Source: Brachyhypopomus gauderio (Eukaryota > Chordata > Actinopteri > Gymnotiformes > Hypopomidae). Taken from it: a stretch of DNA of 64,000 bases. Both the position numbers and the translations under genes were made by a program. Location: contig NC_135213.1 in the NCBI RefSeq assembly GCF_052324685.1, positions 41,388,700 through 41,452,699 on the forward strand. Direction: 5' to 3'. Below are positions 22,454 to 32,097 of this stretch, in pieces; within the stretch, counting starts at the first letter, position 1, and every line of letters starts with the position of its first letter. The notes below the pieces were generated by a model. It did no database searches. It saw only the letters and a list, made by a program, of their open reading frames with translations, and had not been told where the DNA came from.

Positions 22454-22584
22454 GCGTGAATCTGGGGTTCCAGATCGTTTCAGTGGTAGTGGATTTGGTA
22501 CAGAATTTACTCGAAAAATCACTGGAGTCCAGGCTGAAGATGCAGGAGATTATTACTGTCAGCAGAGTAACAGCCTCCCGCTCA
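22454..22584 (+). pseudogene. Ig light-chain V segment, 5'-truncated
   Basis: In frame it reads [17 protein letters not shown], then a framework 3 end and [14 protein letters not shown]. It is clearly the same V subfamily as the gene at 41150-41449. Leader, FR1, CDR1, FR2 and most of CDR2 are missing, so no functional chain can form although the RSS is intact. Confidence 0.9.
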
Positions 22585-22612
22585 CACAGTGTTAGAGCAC
22601 CGTACAAAAACC
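22585..22612 (+). other. V recombination signal, 12-bp spacer
   Basis: Heptamer CACAGTG (22585-22591), 12-bp spacer, nonamer ACAAAAACC (22604-22612). Confidence 0.9.
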
Positions 22613-22994
22613 TCCCTCAGCTGTAGAGGAACTACTCTGTTTCTGTCTCATCAGCACAGACTGATCTGAAATCAGAGTTCCATAATAACAGCTAATTACT
22701 ATAAATATAATTATGTATAATTGTGTATAAATAGAATAATGTTATTAGTTTTACATGTATATGAAATGCTGAGAATTGATTGATTTTGAGCTTTTTTTAT
22801 CTTTGACATTTTTATTAATTTATCTATTGTAGTCATTTCTGAATAACACGATTAATGAATCAGATTCTGAATTGATTCTGATTTATAAATGACTCCCGTG
22901 TGCCAGTAGATGCTTTGATGTTCTGAATTTTGCAAAGTCCTTTTCTTTAGGCTCAGCCTAAAGTTATTCATGATTAGTAATTAACAACTCATTG

Positions 22995-23265
22995 ACAAAT
23001 AATGTCTCCCTGGAAACACAGAGGGTTACAAGGACATGATAAACACAGAGACAGAGACAGTCAGAGGAATCAACACCGGGACACAGAAAGTGAGAGGAAC
23101 AAACACCAGCACAGACACAGTGAGAGGAATAAACAGCAGGACAGAGACAATCAGAGGAACAAACACTGGGACAGAGACAGTGAGAGGAACAAACACTGGG
23201 ACAGAGACAGAGGAATAAACACAGGGACAGAGACAGTCAGAGACACATACATGGGCACATGACAC
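22995..23265. repeat. Minisatellite with about 30-bp units
   Basis: About eight imperfect units of 'agaggaacaaacactgggac' plus 'agagacagt...'. The period is a multiple of three, so it stays open in several frames. Those ORFs are repeat artefacts. Confidence 0.85.
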
Positions 23266-23450
23266 ACCAAAGGGACAAAACGGGAACACAGGATTGGGGA
23301 TGAACACTGTGAAAGACACAGACACTGGAACAGACATGGGAACAAAAATGAAATTTCCTGGATGCCAAGCTTGGACCCCGGTGCTCATCTGAGACCCCAA
23401 CTCTGCCGGGCCGGCTGTGGGTTGGTCCCCCTTTGGATCTGTGCACACAC

Positions 23451-23690
23451 CAGTGGCGGCTGGTGCCAATATGGGGCACTGGGGCGCTGCCCCCTTAATA
23501 TTGTTCCGATATTAAAATGAGTTCATTATAAACTGTGATAGTGAGGAAATTATTTAGTGACACTGTGTGTCTAATAGCCATGTTTGAATTTATTAAAAGA
23601 GTAAACACATAATTGTATTTAATTGCTTACATTGTACACACTTCCTGTGTGAGGGGCGCCGGTCTAATGAGAATGCATGGAGAGCAGAGA
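23451..23690 (+). mobile_element. hAT-type 5' end fragment
   Basis: It starts CAGTGGCGGCTGGTG, a common fish hAT/MITE terminus. I find no matching right end and no target duplication. Confidence 0.5.
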
Positions 23691-24348
23691 CCGTATTGTT
23701 GTATTTGTAGGTAAAGAATGTAATAAGAGACCAAATAAGCACGAAACACACTGTAATACAAACGTGGTTCTTTTACTTCACTTTTCTTCTTCTACCCTGA
23801 ACATTGGCTCTTTTTACTCACACAGTGACACCTGCAGGCAGGAGTATACTACACAACACGTATATATACCGTCACTGATGGAGAGGCATAAACTTTTGCC
23901 AAGCACGTGATCTGAGGCTGCAGTTTAATTGGTCGGCTTCAGATTTTCCACGGGGTGCAGAAAAACCACGAGGGCCAAAAAAAAAACAAATTTACTACAA
24001 GCCGAGGGCCGGACTGGTTCAATGTTTATTAAAACATATTGAAATGATTGCACATAGCCTTTTGGACCAAGACCTAACACAGTGTATATTTAATGCTTAA
24101 ATGAATAAAGCAATATTTTCTTATGGATCTGTCAGTAACTTCTTGTCTTTGTGTGTTTCTGAGACGTTTGATAGTACCTTCTTAGATTATATTCTTTCAT
24201 TACAGACAAACTTTCTCCACACAGTAGACCTCCTTGAACTCTGCCTCCCACCTGGCCTGAAACCCCCTGTTCTCAGTGTCCACCTTACGTTTAGCAATTT
24301 TTGAGGAGGGGGATAGCTGAACGTTGATATCTGCTCTGACTGCTGATG

Positions 24349-25345
24349 AAGCTAGGTTTATACTTTCGCGAGTGACCATAGCGCTCGACTCCGCCCACCT
24401 CGCGCGAACCTCTGCGAACGGTGGAGGCGTTTATACTTTCCGCATCACATTCTGTGCAGTCTTGTCCGAAACGATCAGTGGCGGAGCTAGACTTTTTTTT
24501 AAGGCTTTATCAGAGGGTCCATATACAAATGATGAACGAAAGGAAATACATATTCAGGTTTGCAATCTTGGGAAGAGATTTGATCTTGGGCGAGTGTAAA
24601 TTTTGCCTGGGGGGGGGGGGGGGTTGTGTGGCGAGTGTAAGTTGTCGACCGGGGGACACACAAATTAAGTATTATGTCACGCTCAACCGATCGCCAGTGG
24701 TTCAAATTACCATTTCCAGTGGGGTGGCACTAGCGTGGCACAGGCTCTGTTGGGGGGGGGGGGGCATTGCGCCCCCGGCCCCCCCTTTGGCTCTGCCACT
24801 GGAAACGATGTGTGTTAGTATAAAGAAACACCCCTCAAAAACAGGGGAATGAACATTTACCTGACGAATTTTAATGCTGCTTTGTGTTTCAGGTTTGAAA
24901 AGTGCTGGAATTTAGGTTAAAGTACTTGCAAATGCTTGAAATTGTAACTACTTCGTTTCACAACAAATATCTGTCTGACTGAACAGTTCTCTTGTATTAC
25001 GTTAACAAATACGAGCCTCTTGTCATTCCAGGACGAAACATGAGAGAACATGAAGACGTTAAGATTGGGCGTTTTGAAAATAAAAAACCATTAAATAATG
25101 TGATAAAAAATCGAATTATTTCGAATCATTTCAAGTATATGTATAAATATTTAACTTAATTAAGTTTAACGTGCTGGGAAATATTGAAATATTGAAATAT
25201 TGAAGTGATGTACAAGTGCTTGAATTCTACCTTATAAAGGTGGCTATGAACCTGGCAAACATGACTGTGTTCATTGTGCTGAGGCGCAGTGCACGCGAAG
25301 TTACAAAATTCGAGAGGATTACATCATTTTCACCGTGGGCTACCG
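24349..25345. mobile_element. CpG-rich MITE, interrupted by a hAT element
   Basis: The left end 'aagctaggtttatactttcg' mirrors the right end 'agtataaaccaggctt' of the related copy at 43590-44113. The internal segments 25005-25160 and 43705-43870 are nearly identical. The right end here is degraded. Confidence 0.6.
24476..24801. mobile_element. 326-bp hAT element nested in the MITE
   Basis: It starts CAGTGGCGGAGCTAG and ends GGCTCTGCCACTG. Perfect 8-bp duplications GAAACGAT lie at 24468-24475 and 24802-24809. It contains G runs and no ORF of its own. Confidence 0.85.
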
Positions 25346-25469
25346 TTGCATTGTGGGGAATGTAGTGTTTGTGCGTGCAAAACACCAGCTGGCGGCTGTG
25401 GCCTGCGGGCCGGTTCTAATAGTAATTAAATATCATCCAGGGGACCATAGATAATCAATTTGACATATG

Positions 25470-25501
25470 ACATATGTCAAAGCCTTGACTTTGACATATG
25501 T
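25470..25501. other. Perfect 13-bp inverted repeat
   Basis: ACATATGTCAAAG, a 6-nt loop, then CTTTGACATATGT. No known function. Confidence 0.7.
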
Positions 25502-25620
25502 GCCGACAATCAGGACCACAACAACCACATACACAGCAAGCAAGATGACCTACAAGCAGCACACACTCCAGTTCAACAGCAGACAGGAAGTCCATCTTCC
25601 TAAAGTGTCCCCATATAAGG

Positions 25621-25939
25621 GGTAAAAGTGGGAACATTAACTGACATTAATGCAGTTGACCTGGAGGTGAAAAGCACTGATGAACTGATGTCCGTGAAAT
25701 CCAATAATGTTCCACAAACTCTCATTCATTCATTTGATAAATACATTTTAAATTCATTATCTAAGTATATTTCATTACCAACCTAACTTTATAACACAAT
25801 CTCCTAAATGTTTTACTGGTAATTTGTCACTTTGATTGTGCAAATACTGATCAGATTAAATGAAGAAGTGAAACCACCATATGCAGCAGTATGCAAATAA
25901 GTCTAATTAACATATAACAGCTTCAGGAGGAACAACTGT

Positions 25940-25991
<52 letters not shown>

Positions 25992-26025
25992 GAGAAAGCA
26001 GTGGCGTGTAACAGATTTGCATTTA
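25621..26025 (+). promoter_or_regulatory. Octamer-bearing module 3' of C1 (inverted copy at 46325-46735)
   Basis: It contains the exact Ig octamer ATGCAAAT at about 25891 and its reverse ATTTGCAT at 26015-26022. A (GA)n run (25943-25996) separates them. The block aligns in reverse orientation with 46325-46735, 3' of C2. Octamers bind Oct-1/Oct-2 in B cells. An enhancer role is inferred from motif and position only. Confidence 0.4.
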
Positions 26026-26310
26026 AAGCCCTGAGTAACCTGCTTCTTCCCAGATGTTTTTATTTGTTTATTAAAATAAATAACATTTATTAGCTGCACA
26101 TGAGCACGTCTCACTCCAGAACAACTCACTCCAGAACAACTAACTCCAGTACAACTCACTCCAGTACATCTCACTCCAGTACATCTCACTCCAGTACAAC
26201 TCACTCCAGTACAACTCACTCCAGTACATCTCACTCCAGAACAACTCACTCCAGTACACTCTAGCACATTTTTGTTTGTTTGTTGTAAGTTAGCATCCAT
26301 TGTTTAATTA
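26014..26310. repeat. 297-bp octamer plus 15-bp-repeat module, 3' of C1
   Basis: It opens with GATTTGCATTT and holds about ten 15-bp units of 'tcactccagtacaac'. A copy with one mismatch lies in the J-C1 intron at 28630-28926. Weaker copies of the 15-bp unit lie 3' of C2 at 46783-46830. Confidence 0.85.
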
Positions 26311-26439
26311 ATAAATGCAATACAAAAGTTCAAAAGTAAAGATATTTCTAGAATGAAGGTAAAGAACAGAACTACACTTAATAGAGTAGAGATTATACAC
26401 ACAGAGTAGAGATACATTGATTCTTTGGTCAGAATGGAA

Positions 26440-26735
26440 CTGAAGGACAGTCATGGTCTTGTGGTAGGAAACTGATCTTGTGACTGGAGGGTCGTGGGTT
26501 TAATTCCCAGACCTGAGTCCATGACTGAGGTGCCCTTGAGCAAGACATCTAACCCCAACTGCTCCCCGGGTACCGGGCTAGGGCTGCCCACCGCTCTGGG
26601 CACGTGTGATCCACAGGCCCCTAGTAATCACTAGTGTGTGTGTGTGTGATCCACAGCCCCCTAGTAATCACTAGTGTGTGTGGGTGTGGGTGTGTGTGTG
26701 CACCACAGCCCCCTAGTAATCACTAGTGTGTGTGT
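26440..26735 (+). mobile_element. tRNA-type SINE
   Basis: GTGGGTTTAATTCCCAG fits a Pol III B box. It is followed by the GCCCTTGAGCAAG and CTGCCCACCGCTCTGG blocks of a widespread teleost SINE. The 3' part carries three copies of 'ccacagccccctagtaatca' with GT runs. Confidence 0.65.
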
Positions 26736-27372
26736 TGTAACTGCACAGATGGGTAAATGTGGAGGACAAATTTTGATTGCGGTGAAAAATCACGATTGAC
26801 AAATATGGCACATTTCACACATTTCACACATTTCACAGAGAGTTTAGATGATACACACAGAGTCAAGATGGATACACACAGAGTAGAAATGAAAACACAC
26901 AGAGTAGAGATTGACACTTGTGGTCTTTTCTGAAAAAAAAAAAAAACCTTCCTGGCCCCATAAGTGTATTGAAGTGGACTGTATGGCACTATTTTATTGA
27001 AATGGCCCAGTGCTAAGAGTGATATATAGTATGACGGGTTGACTTTATAACATGATGGGACACAGATTTACTAAAAATAATAATGTTATGGTTTATGGAG
27101 AGAATGATAAATGGTTCATCCTCCAGTCCATGATGTTCCAAACACACACTGACTTCCTCTTGTTGCTGTTTCTACTGACTGAAATGTGCTGAATCATCGT
27201 ATTTCCTGTCTGCTAAACTCTCTTTACCGTGAGTAATAAAATGACATTATCAAAGTTTATTCATACAGCTCATTACACATTTACTGTGATAAAGTGTCAA
27301 CATTTAGGACTTTAAAGGCTTTTACTGTGATGTGTAATGTTGGAGAAAAACCTTTAAGAGTCTATACTATTG

Positions 27373-27391
27373 TTTATTCAATGTTTTTATT
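27373..27391 (-). terminator. Poly(A) signals of C1
   Basis: Two AATAAA hexamers on the minus strand (27373-27378, 27386-27391), about 100 nt after the C1 stop. Confidence 0.6.
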
Positions 27392-27486
27392 TCATTTTGA
27401 TCAATTAACAGAGCAATGTTTGAGTAACAATCAGACAGCACAGCACATTCCAGAGTGAGAGTTCACTCCAGTACACATATGTGAGT

Positions 27487-27806
27487 TCACTCCTCAGGAC
27501 ACTCCTCTCTGCTCAGTGTCTGTGTGACAGGAGACTGGGAGTCCTTGGTGGCCTCACAGGTCACTGTCTTCTGTAGCCACTCGTCCTTCTGGAGGGTCAG
27601 GGTGCTGCTCCAGCTGTAGAAGCCGTCCTTCTGCAGAAGAACGGGGCTCTGGCTCACCCCCGAGCTCCAGCTGTTACCACCCACCTTCCAGTTCAGCTTC
27701 CAGTCTGAGGGGAAGCCCCTGTTGGCCAGACACACCAGTGTGACCTTCTCCTGCTGCAGCTGCGCACTGGAGGGGGGCAGGACCGTCAGGGTGGGCGGGG
27801 CGTCAC
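27487..27806 (-). CDS. Immunoglobulin light-chain constant exon, cluster 1 (C1)
   Basis: This single exon encodes a C1-set domain: [19 protein letters not shown], then the first core Cys in [13 protein letters not shown], the invariant Trp of strand C (LNWKVGG), and the second Cys in KTVTCEATK. It ends EECPEE, whose Cys would pair with the heavy chain. The acceptor (minus strand ctcctag, then GTGACGCC) sets the exon start and TGA at 27489-27487 ends it. About 106 residues is normal for a CL domain. Kappa-type by its V and J partners. The J segment lies 1.55 kb upstream on the same strand. The exon is base-for-base the same as C2 by my reading. Confidence 0.95.
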
Positions 27807-28629
27807 CTAGGAGACACAACACAGTCTACTGCTCAGATACAGGAACCGTTATCAGTAAAATCAGTTGTGTGTTTCACTTCCTCATTTTGGTTCTTTGGTC
27901 AGAGTGGAACTGAAGTCAGAAATGTTTCATCCAAACAACCTATTTAGTCTGGACAATCAAACCATGGATATTTAATGCATGAAACATTCAAATCAATATA
28001 ATTTAGAGCTGCACATCATTTATAACTTGAATAAAAATGTAAATATTTATAATTCAGTATGTTCAGTATGTGAGTATTACGGCTCAAGTGCATCGATGAC
28101 CTCCAGTTAAAGAGACACTTATGAGAATAAACACACTAGTCAGAATAAAGGCTTGTAGAGGGATATTGATGAAACATTTATGCTTCTACTAAAAACCGAT
28201 AAAACGATTTACAGTATGAGCTCTCGAAAGAGCACTGCTCTTCACCTTTATCTAAAATGATTACATTCTATATCGAAAACCTTTAAATTATAATTACAAA
28301 CATTATTTTTAAATCCGTAATGTATACTTGTGCGATGTTATAAAAAATATGTATTTACTCCGAATACAAAGTTCAATTCTCCAGTGTCATCTAATAACTT
28401 CGACTGAGCTCCGCACATAAACCTGCTGTAAACACACTGCCGTACAAACTCTTTACAGCGCACTAGTTCAGCTTCATTAGTGCATGAACCCAAACGGGGC
28501 TTGTTTTTATTTATGATCCTGTACTTACAAGTTATTAAATGTTCTATTAGAAATAAGATAAATAAAGACTGAAAAGTCAAGACAAACAAATTTACTTTGA
28601 ATAAGGAGTGAATGTTAAGCTTGTTTTAT

Positions 28630-28926
28630 GATTTGCATTTAAAGCCCTGAGTAACCTGCTTCTTCCCAGATGTTTTTATTTGTTTATTAAAATAAATAAC
28701 ATTTATTAGCTGCACATGAGCACGTCTCACTCCAGAACAACTCACTCCAGAACAACTCACTCCAGTACAACTCACTCCAGTACATCTCACTCCAGTACAT
28801 CTCACTCCAGTACAACTCACTCCAGTACAACTCACTCCAGTACATCTCACTCCAGAACAACTCACTCCAGTACACTCTAGCACATTTTTGTTTGTTTGTT
28901 GTAAGTTAGCATCCATTGTTTAATTA
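28630..28926. repeat. Copy of the 297-bp octamer module in the J-C1 intron
   Basis: It matches 26014-26310 with one mismatch and the same length. Cluster 2 lacks it. The inserted stretch is bounded by TTTATG at 28625-28630 and 28945-28950. Confidence 0.9.
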
Positions 28927-29352
28927 TCAGACCCCTCAGACCCCTTTATGCCGATAAACTACAGACATATAGCGATATTACTGCTTTAAAAATTAACCCA
29001 GCAGACAGATGAAGATTTGTTGAGAGACACTGATGAAACATGTATATTTTTACTAATACTAATTTTATATTTTTACTCTCCACTATTTACCGCGATATGT
29101 AGCTTCGAAATTAATGTCTTAGCACCGACACAGAAGCTTTTTCAGATTTTTGTATAATACAATATTAAACCCACATATATTCCATTATTAGAGAAATTAC
29201 GTTGCAATAGCGGTCGCCCCGTAAACCGCAAAAATGCAACCGCAACGACCGTCTATAACCCTGCATAATTATCAGACATTAAACACATCAATTGTGATTT
29301 CAGAAAATACATTTGAAATGCAACTTTTGGATAAATAGTGAAAGTTACTTAC

Positions 29353-29390
29353 GTCCAACTGAGAGTTTCGATCCGCCACCAAAAGTGTAC
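29353..29390 (-). CDS. Ig light-chain J segment, cluster 1
   Basis: 38 bp on the minus strand, encoding TFGGGSKLSVGR with the FGxG bulge. The splice donor GTAAGT follows (29352-29347). It is coding-intact and nearly identical to the distal J of cluster 2, but its recombination signal is damaged. Confidence 0.9.
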
Positions 29391-29429
29391 CACAGTGATA
29401 CAAACTCATGACACTTAATGATGAGGGCA
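29391..29429 (-). other. Damaged J recombination signal, cluster 1
   Basis: The heptamer (minus strand CACTGTG, 29391-29397) is intact. The nonamer position 23 bp away (29421-29429) reads ATGAGGGCA on the plus strand, not ACAAAAACC. Homology with cluster 2 stops after 'aaactc', so a breakpoint removed the nonamer. Confidence 0.8.
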
Positions 29430-29960
29430 CAGATAAAGGTGCAGCGAGGTGTCCTTCCTCCTATAAGCTCAGATGACTGAGTAAAGCACTGGAGACTAAG
29501 ACCTGTGGACTTAAGAAGGGAACACAGATGAGGGTGAGATGAACACCAGCTCCCTCACGGCTGGGACTGACCTACCATGACAGTGTCCTGATCTTTAGCA
29601 TCAAATTTTATTAAAATGTTTACCTATACAGTCTGCATAAACTGTTAGCTGCAGCAAACTGTGCCTAGCAAATATTTTACTTTTGCAACAATGCAAAAAC
29701 TTTTTTTACTAACATTACACCATCAATATACATCTTACTTAATAAAGAGCTTATTTCTGCAGCCAGACAATGTTTCTATAAGTAACAACAGTCCCAGAGA
29801 TGAGACTGAAAACAACACAACTTTCTGTACTAGGACGCCTGATCACTATCAACAACATAGGAGACGTCTCAGGGACGCACACTGACATCACCAAGAGAAT
29901 TTCAAATAGATAATAATAAATTTTATGCATAATGACAATTAGGATTTAAATGTCTAATAT
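29430..29960. other. Intergenic stretch between J1 and the LINE
   Basis: No gene. The part from about 29885 matches the region upstream of the V at 51 kb (50880 on), and 29790-29890 resembles 62120-62230. Confidence 0.6.
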
Positions 29961-31401
29961 CAATCAATCAATCAATCAATCAAATTTTATTTATATAGCA
30001 CTTTTTACAACAGTTGTTGTCACAAAGCAGCTTTACAAGTGCCGAGTCCTAGCCCCCAGTGAGCAAGCCAAGGGCGACAGTGGCAAGAAAAAACTCCCTA
30101 ATTTTTTTGCATGAGGAAGAAACCTTGAGAGGAACCAAGACTCAGGGGGGGAACCCATCCTCCTCTGGCCGACACCGGTCACCATGACAACAACAACAAT
30201 TTAGACAGAAAGAAATAAAGAAAAGTAAAAGATGTAATAATGTCCATCATGGTGTAGGCTTATCCGGTCAGGCAGTAGGTGGCTGGCACTGGATGGATCG
30301 CTTGTCTCTCCTCATCTCATTTTTCCTCGAGCAGGCGGGCAGCCATGTGGAGAAAATAAAACAGGGAAAATTAGCTCTGTATGAGGACATATACAGGACA
30401 GATAAAATTAAACACATTTCTGGAGTGTGGCAGCAACTCCGGCATTAAGTTAAACTATTACAGCCTAGCTAAAAAGGCAGAACCAGAAGGTAACATAGGC
30501 TTGGGGGCATTCTGAGACAATGGCATCCATCCACTGCACTGTCAACAAACTTGAGTGACCACGAGCAGTGACAGGACGACAGCACCAGCGCCCCAGTCTA
30601 CCATAAAACCCTTCGTCTATGAACCCCTGGATCTGTACCTTTATCTAAGGGGGGATATTAATGATCAAACGCTAAACTAAATAGGTTGGTTTTCAACCTA
30701 GACTAAAAGATTGTGACTGTGTCAGAGTCCCGTATGCAATTTGGAAGGTTGTTCCAAAGCTGGGGGGCCTTATAAGAAAAGGCTCTTCCCCCTGCTGTTA
30801 CCTTATTAATTTGTGGAACTAATAAAAGACCAGCACCCTGTGATCTTAGTGGACGTGGGGGTTCATAGTAGGAAATAAGTTCCTGGGGGTATTCAGGAGC
30901 AAGCCCGTGCAGTGCTTTATATGTTAATAATAGAATTTTGAAATCAATACGGAATTTAACTGGGAGCCAATGCAGAGCTGATAGGACTTGTGTAATATGT
31001 TGAAATTTTCTAGTTCTGGTCAGAACTCTGGCTGTGGCATTTTGAATTATTTGAAGTTTATTTAGATTCCTATTTGAACATCCTGACAGTAGTGCATTGC
31101 AGTAGTCTAATCTAGAACTAACAAAGGCGTGCACCAATTTTTCTGCATCATCCTGTGATAATGCATTTCTTAATTTAGCAATGTTGCGGAGATGTAGAAA
31201 AGCTATCCTAGTAGTATTATCTATGTATTTATCAAATGATAGGTCGGAGTCGAGTATGACACCTAGGTTTTTGGCTACTGTGCCAGGTGTAATGGGATAG
31301 TCTGCAAGATTAAGCATTAGATCTGGAATTTTTTGTCTTGCGGCCTTAGGGCCCACAAGGAGAACTTCTGTTTTGTCCTCATTTAGTTGGATGAAAAAGA
31401 T
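29961..31401 (-). mobile_element. L2-like LINE, 5'-truncated
   Basis: The 3' tail is (TGAT)n on the minus strand (29961-29981), followed inward by a fish L2-like 3' UTR. The ORF2 part (about 30680-31400) encodes the end of RT: NEDKTEVLLVGP, LGVILDSDLSF, LDYCNALLSG, ATARVLTRT, LHWLPVKFRIDFKILLLTYK and APQLWNNLP. A TAG follows SDTVTIF, before the usual KTNLF end. Imperfect TAATATC flanks occur on both sides. The paralogous site at 50932-50939 is empty. Confidence 0.9.
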
Positions 31402-31754
31402 GGATAATATCTTTTTCATATCTCTGCAAACTACAAAACCCAAAACCAGAAAAGTTGGCACGTTGTGTAAATCGTAAATAAAAACAGAATACAATGACTT
31501 GCAAATCATTTTCAACCTATATGCAATTGAACACACTGCAAAGACCACATACTTAACGTTCGAACTGGTAAACTTTGTTATTTTTTGCAATTATTAGCTC
31601 ATTTGGAATTTGATGCCTGCAACATGTTTCAAAAAAGCTGGCACAAGTGACAAAGAAGACAGAGAAATTTGAGCAATGCTCATCAAACACTTATTTGGAA
31701 TATCCCACAGGTGAACATGCTAATTGGGAACAGGTGGGTGCCATGATTGGGTAT

Positions 31755-32097
31755 TGTCACGGTGGGGAGGCCGGGTCGCCACCAGAGGGCACAGGCCACA
31801 GCTCGCACTGCCTCACCACACACGCCCCCGAGCACCAGACCACTCCCTCGGTCCCAGTCACCACATTACTAACACCTGTCGGTAATTATGTTGTGCACCT
31901 TTTATACCCCGCAGGTCGTTCGGTCCAGTGCTGCACATTGCCCCGTCAGAGCTCTACGCTGGACCTCTCTGGCTTCTCTTGTAGCTTGTACCTTGTTTCG
32001 GCTATTGAAGCTTTTCTGTTTGCATACTGAACAGCATGGATAATAAAGACCATTCTGTACAACCCTCGCCTTCGGCCGCCTCTGTTCCCGCGTCACA
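31755..32097 (+). repeat. gypsy-2 5' LTR
   Basis: It runs TGTCACGGTGGGG to CCCGCGTCACA. TATA box TTTATA at 31901-31906, probable transcript start near 31928-31930, poly(A) signal AATAAA at 32041-32046. The Gag ATG (32036) lies within it. Confidence 0.9.
31930..31939 (+). promoter_or_regulatory. gypsy-2 self-primer sequence at the predicted RNA 5' end
   Basis: GCTGCACATT lies about 29 nt after the TATA box and is the exact complement of the primer site at 32099-32108. Confidence 0.6.

Noticed and set aside
23002..23469. Arg/Asn-rich and Val/Pro-rich ORFs at 23 kb
   Set aside because: They are translations of the 30-bp minisatellite on both strands.
25888..25898. Exact ATGCAAAT as a V promoter
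   Set aside because: No leader or V exon follows within 1 kb; better read as part of a repeated module.
26005..26300. Open frames over the 15-bp repeats 3' of C1 and in the J-C1 intron
   Set aside because: The period is a multiple of three, so several frames stay open by chance; no start context or homology.
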